A stretch of 26,354 nucleotides of DNA from Spongospora subterranea. Taxonomy: Eukaryota; Endomyxa; Phytomyxea; Plasmodiophorida; Plasmodiophoridae. Each line of letters starts with the position of its first letter. Position 1 is the stretch's first letter. The notes under the pieces were generated by a model, which was not told the origin of the DNA, did not search any database, and worked only from the letters and a program-made list of their open reading frames with translations. The stretch spans positions 1 to 26,354 of the forward strand of contig OUQQ01000289.1 of assembly GCA_900404475.1 (NCBI GenBank), given 5' to 3'. The translations under genes and the position numbers were made by a program. Below are positions 21,230 through 26,354 of the stretch, one piece after another.

Positions 21230-21874
21230 ATGTCGCCCCTTTACATCGTCTTACTGATTATCATGCTTTCCCTGACCTATGCCCGATTCGGTCAAGAGAA
21301 CCCGCCAGCCATCGGAAAAATTCGCGATTGTGCCCAAAGCCCAGATGGGAACATCAACGGACAGATGGCGAACTTTGCTGGCTCTGCAATCGGTACACTT
21401 TTAGCAGCAGCAAATGAATGTGCTCAGCAAAACAAAGCCGATGACATAATAGACTTTGCCAAGGCGAACAACCTAGCACCCGCTTGTATTGCAGCTGCCG
21501 TTGAATTGCGACGCGCTGAGAAGAACGTCAATCCGTTCGCCGTTGCCAATCCATGCTCCAAGATTTGTGCCAGTCTTCCCAGAAATCAGGAATTACGAGG
21601 ATCCGTGCAGGCATTTGATCCAGCTTGTGATTCCAACAAATTCTTTGCTGAGAACCCAGATCAACTAGCGAATTTCCAGCTTCAAACGGGCAACGCAGGT
21701 GCGGCGGCAGCACCGGCTTTGCCGGCGACCGGAGCTGTGGCAGCGTGTAAGAAAGCGACGGTCGCTGCACAAACGGTGCTTACGAAGAAGGCGACGGTCG
21801 CTGCACAAACAGTACCTACGAAGGTAGCTCAGAAAGCATGTGCAACGGTTGCACCAGTATGTCGTGCAGCTTAG
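21230..21874 (+). CDS. Secreted Ala/Cys-rich protein, 214 residues, unknown function
   Basis: A single exon. The N-terminus MSPLYIVLLIIMLSLTYA is a clear signal peptide with probable cleavage after TYA. The mature protein contains about nine Cys, several in AC or PC contexts (NECAQQ, APACIAA, ANPCSKICASLP, DPACDS), suggesting disulphides in the secretory pathway. Helical Ala-rich segments such as NFAGSAIGTLLAAANEC alternate with them. The C-terminus is low-complexity, with two tandem 12-residue units KKATVAAQTV(L/P)T, then a basic Cys-containing end. AATAAA lies 28 bases after the stop. No family was recognised. Confidence 0.8.
   Translation: MSPLYIVLLIIMLSLTYARFGQENPPAIGKIRDCAQSPDGNINGQMANFAGSAIGTLLAAANECAQQNKADDIIDFAKANNLAPACIAAAVELRRAEKNVNPFAVANPCSKICASLPRNQELRGSVQAFDPACDSNKFFAENPDQLANFQLQTGNAGAAAAPALPATGAVAACKKATVAAQTVLTKKATVAAQTVPTKVAQKACATVAPVCRAA
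21749..21820 (+). repeat. Two tandem 36-bp in-frame repeats
   Basis: Units 21749-21784 and 21785-21820 each encode KKATVAAQTV(L/P)T, differing at five bases. The unit is a multiple of three, so copy-number change would keep the frame of the secreted protein. Confidence 0.9.
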
Positions 21875-21901
21875 ACGACTATCATATCACCATGTACAGA
21901 T

Positions 21902-21907
21902 AATAAA
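21902..21907 (+). promoter_or_regulatory. AATAAA polyadenylation signal
   Basis: A canonical hexamer 28 bases after the TAG of the secreted Ala/Cys-rich gene. Confidence 0.6.
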
Positions 21908-22026
21908 TCAGCACGTTGATACAATACCGTCTTGAATGATCTTGTTGGCATTACGTTGATAAACAGTTGTTTTATCGAGTTCCGAAAATGTCCCCAATAC
22001 CGTTATGTGATGAAGGTGGAGTATAG

Positions 22027-22314
22027 GCCCCACGGTTCCATTGCTAACGTGCAAGCTATCCATAAGGAACGCAAGCTTGTGGGAGAAATGATAGCTGGGC
22101 CGGCTATTAGTCTTGTCGGAGATGGGATGACAAACTATCTCGCTCGCTTTGATAGACTTTGCTACTGCCTTGTTCCTTGGCAGTTGAACGAGCTCCTCCC
22201 ATATCTGTCTCCGACAAGACTAATAACCTACCCAGCTATCATTTTCTCCTACTGCCTTGCCTTCCTTGATACCATTATGGGTATCTTGCACATTAGCAAA
22301 TATAACCATGGGGT
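22027..22314. repeat. Foldback element: 288-bp imperfect palindrome
   Basis: The left arm (about 22027-22130) and right arm (about 22210-22314) are imperfect reverse complements. The block GACAAGACTAATA (right) pairs with TATTAGTCTTGTC (left), AGCTATCATTT pairs with its complement, and the outer ends CCCCACGG and CCATGGGG nearly pair. Pairing appears to continue inwards to a centre near 22170. The open frame across it (21932-22360) is not evidence of a gene, since it is largely the palindrome. It could be a MITE or foldback transposon or a hairpin RNA source. No target-site duplication was identified. Confidence 0.75.
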
Positions 22315-22590
22315 CGATACTCTTCCTTTATCACATATGACCGTCGTCCCATTATCCTGATCAGCGTATTTGATGCATGGCGGGTTTCTAATGCATTAGA
22401 GCCAACGTTTTGACAAAACAAACCCGCATTAGATGTAAATACCACAAAGTGTCATCATAGCGTCGTACAGATGACATTCATTCATGAGTGAAAAGTTCAT
22501 GAGACATTAAAATCGTAGTCGTCCGATAACCTCGCCCTAGTGCATCTTCCAAACAATGTTGTTAGTTATGATCACGATAGTGTGGTTCTT
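22315..22590. other. Intergenic region before the IBtk-like gene
   Basis: No gene was seen. A short inverted pair (GCGGGTTT near 22380 and AAACCCGC near 22420) could form an 8-bp stem; its significance is unknown. Confidence 0.4.
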
Positions 22591-25500
22591 ATGGATATCT
22601 GGCAGCGATTTGATACCCTTGGTCGTGGTCGACTACATCGCAGTGTTGTCAGTGTCATCAGTGGTAGGTGCTCTATTACTGTACCTACTAAACCTAACTG
22701 TGGACTGTAGTACCTGCACCTAACATACACGGTCAGTGAAGATAGTGACTGTGAGACAGTGACAGATAATATACACCGTAAGTCGGTTTCCAAGACAGGC
22801 CGCCCTCGTCCACTCGCTATCTCCATAGATGGCCAACCGGCAACCGAGTCGCAATCCAAACAGGGAGCGGGTGTCGCGTATATGGCACGAGCGGTACCTG
22901 CTCGCACCTGGATTGATGATTCGCTTCTTGATTACATTGCCCGCGATGATGCCAGAGAACTGTCCCGAGTCCTATCCGTCAAACCGAGTCTCATCACTGC
23001 CGTCACCAATAATGGTCAATTCCTGATCCATATCGCAGCCGCCCGTGATTCTCCTGCATGCGTCCGAGTATTGCTAGATTATGGCGCCGATGTTCATTGT
23101 CTAGACAGAGAGTCTTCGTGGACTCCATTGCATATAGCGGTTTATCGCGGGTGATGCTCTGGCTTGTCCAATATCTGCCCTCAACTCAACAGGTTACCCT
23201 CCAGGTCTCTACGTGCGGCTCAAACTCTTCTTCACCATAAGGGGCAATCTCATGGTCCAGTTGATAACGAAGGTCTATTGCAGATCAAAGTGTTTCTGTG
23301 TCAAACGTTATCATAGAACACTGTTTCCTTGAGCATTTCAACAATTCCCTCTGATATTTGATTTCCTATAATCACCATCACGGTTGGGGCTTCTTTATAT
23401 TCGCGTTATGCTTTGATTGCTGAATCGCTGTTTTTCAAGTAGATTCTGTTTTCCTGATCATGCGAGTTCTCACGTTGCTTGTTCTGATATCAGTTTTTTT
23501 CCAGGAAATAGCCCGTTTGACCTGCTCCATTGCCGGTTTAGATCTACCAATGAATCTGCAAGTCTTCGCCATGTTTTATATTCTTTTGGAACCGCCAGTC
23601 TTTACCAGCTTGGATTCGTTGCGGAATCGGCGTCCCAGCCGCGTCCTAAGGCCCTCGACCGCCTCATGAACGAAGACGTTGTTGATTTTGCGTTATGTGA
23701 AATTGGCGGCGCGGCCGTCACCAGGAGTGGAGGTTGCTTCGTCTGGGGCGTAAATAAGAATGGCCGGCTAGGCGTAGGCGATGAAGCTTCAAGGATTCGC
23801 CCAGAGATGGTTCCTCTTGCCATATCCAGCACCAGGACCTGTGTCTCCGTTGCCGTTTCATTAACACATTCTGTGTTTCTAATGTCGACAGGGGAAGTGT
23901 TCACGGCCGGCAAAGGCTACCTTGGGCACGAGGGCGCTGGACGTAGCCAACAGCTATCGCTGATTCCTCGCCGTGTTGAGAAGGGCTTGAAAAAGGTCAA
24001 AGTTGTTAGAATTTCGTGTTCGAAGTTTCGTACGTGTTTTGTCACTGATACTGGGGAAGCGCTTCTACTTGGTTATCACATGGCAGACGAGAGCATAGAG
24101 CCAAATCCAGCGCGGATCGAGTCGATGAGCGGGCTTCACATCGTGAAAATGCTGGTCACGAATGGGCACTGGTTGGTGCAAACAGAGGATGGAAACCTTT
24201 TCGAGCAGACACGCCGCGAGACACGTCTCTACCGCGTTCCGATTAGTCGAATCGCAAAGAAAAGTTCAACGCGGCCAAGTGTTGTTGATTTCTCCACATG
24301 TAAAAACCACAGTGTTGCGATCACGTCAGACGGAAACGTCTGGACCTGGCCTAGTCGTGCTGTGAAAGGTGGCGCTCCAGATCCTTCGTCGCGTCCGGCC
24401 GTGCCTCGTCAAGTACGCGCCATCAATAATGTTGTCGTTGTGCACGTGTCCACAGCCGTTGATCACACCGCCGTCCTCACCGATCAAGGTGACCTCATCG
24501 AATGGGCGCATTCCACTACGCCAGACAAGCCAAGCCAAGCGCCTGTGCGACTTTCACAGCCTCGGCCTGTTGACCGTGTCTCCTGCGCTCCAGGATGCAC
24601 TCTCCTCTCACAGAAAATTCGACTGTCTTCACCTCTTCATCCAGCACCAATGTCACACACACAATCTTCCCAAAATTCTCCAATATCGACTCAGCGTTCA
24701 TCTTCATCATCTCGGAATTCTCCTGTCGCATCACAGCCTGGTATTACGGTTCCATCGCTGCCGACGTATCATCAGTTTCCATCCCTGTTCAACCTGTGTG
24801 AGACGATTTTGTGTCAGGCGATCGATGAACGTCGCGTGCTGGTGGCGCTACAGTTCGCCCGTACTGTGGGCTCTCGGATTCTCGTCGATCACTGTGTGAA
24901 GTTCATTCTGGATAATGCACAAGTTGTGCTAATATCGGCATTGCGTAGCCTTGATCCGCTTGATGTCGCATATCTTCAGGAAGCATATCATAAAATTTTG
25001 CCACGATCGATCACCTCCTTTTTAGGAAAAAGACCGCCGGCGGTGACAGACGAAGACGGTGAACTTGAGTGGTTCATTCCTCGTACACAGAGTCATCTTC
25101 GTTCAAAAATCCGATCAATATCGAAGAAGCTATCACAAATCGCGTCGCTCTCGGAGCGCCGGGCACGTGGTGATACGCTCAATTCAGAGCAGCTGGCGAA
25201 ATTCAAACAACGCGATGTCCTGCGCCTGTTTTTACAGCAGTGCCAAGGTGCTCTGGCCGAGCAAATCGAACCAGACACTCCCATCGAATGTGTGTTTCAG
25301 AAATGCACTAAAACTCTCCGGGAGAAATTGCACGTTGCTCCTCCATTGCTGCATCGTGCAGCTGCAGAGTCTGCCATCTTTGAGGAGCCCCCCATCCCTG
25401 CTGAAGATGTTTCGTTGGATCCGACAGCGGAATCTCACTGTGGCAGCCTTGTCAATGCCGACGTAATGAGTCCTGTATTACCACCCGAATGGTCGACTGG

Positions 25501-26272
25501 TGGTCGTACATCAACCTCTTGTCGTTCCTCTCCAGCACAATCAAAACCGAGGCGAGTTAAATCCAGGCAAGAACCGGTAGCCTCAGCACCCATTACAGTA
25601 CCTAATCATCAGTCTGGGCCTGTCCGTCCATCGAATTCGTCATCGCCATCATCCCGAGACAACAGCGCCGGTTCGCCCAGTGTCGCTCCCAAGCCTTTAA
25701 CGCCTTCCCGACTTCAAGGTCGCCTACACTCAAACCGCCTTCGGTGGCCCGGCTTTGCCTCATCGCCAACATTGCACGATTTTCTGGTTACCCCGGTCAA
25801 GAACTCTGCAGCGAAAGCCGCACCGTGGAAGGAGGCCATGAACAATCAGGGAACCAGCCTCTCATTTGTCGACATACAGAATCAAGAAGCTAATAATGCC
25901 AATGTACCGAACAGCATATGCGATTTCAAGCGAAAGTCATCTTCCCCTTGGGCGCCGCCAGCTTCTAATGCTGTACATGTATCGGCATCATCGTTTGCCA
26001 TGATATTGCAGGAGCAGACGGCGATGCAGTTAAATGATCCAAAGGTCGGTCCCGTGCCAAATGCATGGGGTCCCGGTGTCAATCAGCGGATGAAGCCTGC
26101 TCCCATCTCCTCGATTCAATCCCTGCAGTTCATCGAAACCGAGTTTCTGGACGCTCAACAACGGGCTTTTGACGCTGCAGCCGCCAACGCTATACGAACC
26201 AGACCGGCTGCGTCTCGCCCGCCAGGCCGACGCCATTACCGACGCCGCGAAGAGCCATCTGGCGGCAAATGA
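22591..26272 (+). CDS. Ankyrin plus RCC1 protein, IBtk-like (four exons)
   Basis: Exons 22591-22663, 22766-23150, 23193-23272 and 23505-26272 (introns 102, 42 and 232 bp) give 1,101 residues. Phases agree. Ankyrin repeats at about residues 65-190 include GQFLIHIAAARDSPACVRVL and TPLHIAVYRG, and continue over two introns into VDNEGNSPFDLLH. RCC1-type blades follow (about 202-545): VLYSFGTASLYQLG, FVWGVNKNGRLGVGDEA, FTAGKGYLG. After a Ser-rich linker, a helical segment (about 604-680) with ALQFARTVGSRILVDHC resembles the helices that follow BTB domains. A basic stretch KIRSISKKLSQIASLSERR (about 714) and a long disordered tail complete it. The ankyrin-RCC1 order matches inhibitor of Bruton tyrosine kinase, a CUL3 adaptor in animals, but no BTB domain was recognised. 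The first exon is the least certain; an internal ATG at 22882 is the alternative start. Confidence 0.8.
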
Positions 26273-26322
26273 CAATGGCCATTGCCCCTTGTCTGTCCAT
26301 ATGTATTATCATCCCCCCTTTT

Positions 26323-26328
26323 AATAAA
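26323..26328 (+). promoter_or_regulatory. AATAAA polyadenylation signal
   Basis: A canonical hexamer 50 bases after the TGA of the IBtk-like gene, consistent with a short 3' untranslated region. Confidence 0.65.
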
Positions 26329-26354
26329 GTGTCCCTCTAATCCTGTATTATAAA

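Noticed and set aside
21932..22360. 142-residue open frame as a gene
   Set aside because: Nearly all of it is the imperfect palindrome 22027-22314; the frame has no family motif and is most simply explained by the foldback.
24369..24899. 176-residue overlapping plus-strand frame
   Set aside because: It lies wholly within the IBtk-like coding exon in another frame and has Cys/His/Leu-biased composition.
1..26354. tRNA, rRNA, CRISPR array, bacterial operon or phage-defence system
   Set aside because: No cloverleaf-like segment, rRNA-like block or regularly spaced repeat was noticed, and spliced genes argue against a prokaryotic source.

Overview
This looks like a compact eukaryotic (protist) genome. 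Several genes can be assembled only by joining many exons across GT-AG introns, most of them 42-60 bp with a minority of 100-230 bp. AATAAA signals follow some stop codons, and there are ankyrin, RCC1 and coiled-coil proteins plus decayed pogo-like transposons. My best guess is a soil or plant-associated protist such as a plasmodiophorid (Rhizaria), with an oomycete as the alternative. That is inference from gene style, because no rRNA or other marker gene is present.

Layout. 1-2781: decayed mobile-element DNA. It holds a pogo/DDE_1-type transposase pseudogene, a 211-bp inverted duplication of a second element-associated ORF, and a perfect 340-bp direct duplication either side of a single N, which is probably an assembly join. 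2782-4272: no convincing gene. 4273-5424: a secreted, hydrophilic, GATC-rich protein of unknown function. 5972-7275: a four-exon ankyrin-repeat gene. 7922-9900: a ten-exon phytochelatin synthase gene that reads intact, with the N-terminal catalytic domain (Cys55, His173, Asp191) and a plant-like C-terminal region. 9901-11247: exon-like fragments but no gene I could assemble. 11248-12362: a second phytochelatin synthase copy that keeps the same intron positions but is broken by frameshifts, stops and deletions. 12511-14187: possible membrane-protein fragments and a possible small minus-strand gene. 14188-20422: a 25-exon gene for a coiled-coil protein of about 1,502 residues. 20423-22590: a possible small minus-strand gene, a secreted Ala/Cys-rich protein with a 12-residue tandem repeat, and a 288-bp foldback. 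22591-26272: a four-exon ankyrin plus RCC1 protein resembling IBtk, followed by AATAAA.

The genes are not an operon-like unit. The most informative features are the tandem phytochelatin synthase pair (metal tolerance by glutathione polymerisation), one functional and one dying, the two secreted orphans, and the repeat structures at either end. All exon models were made by eye from reading frame, splice sites and family motifs. No database search was run.
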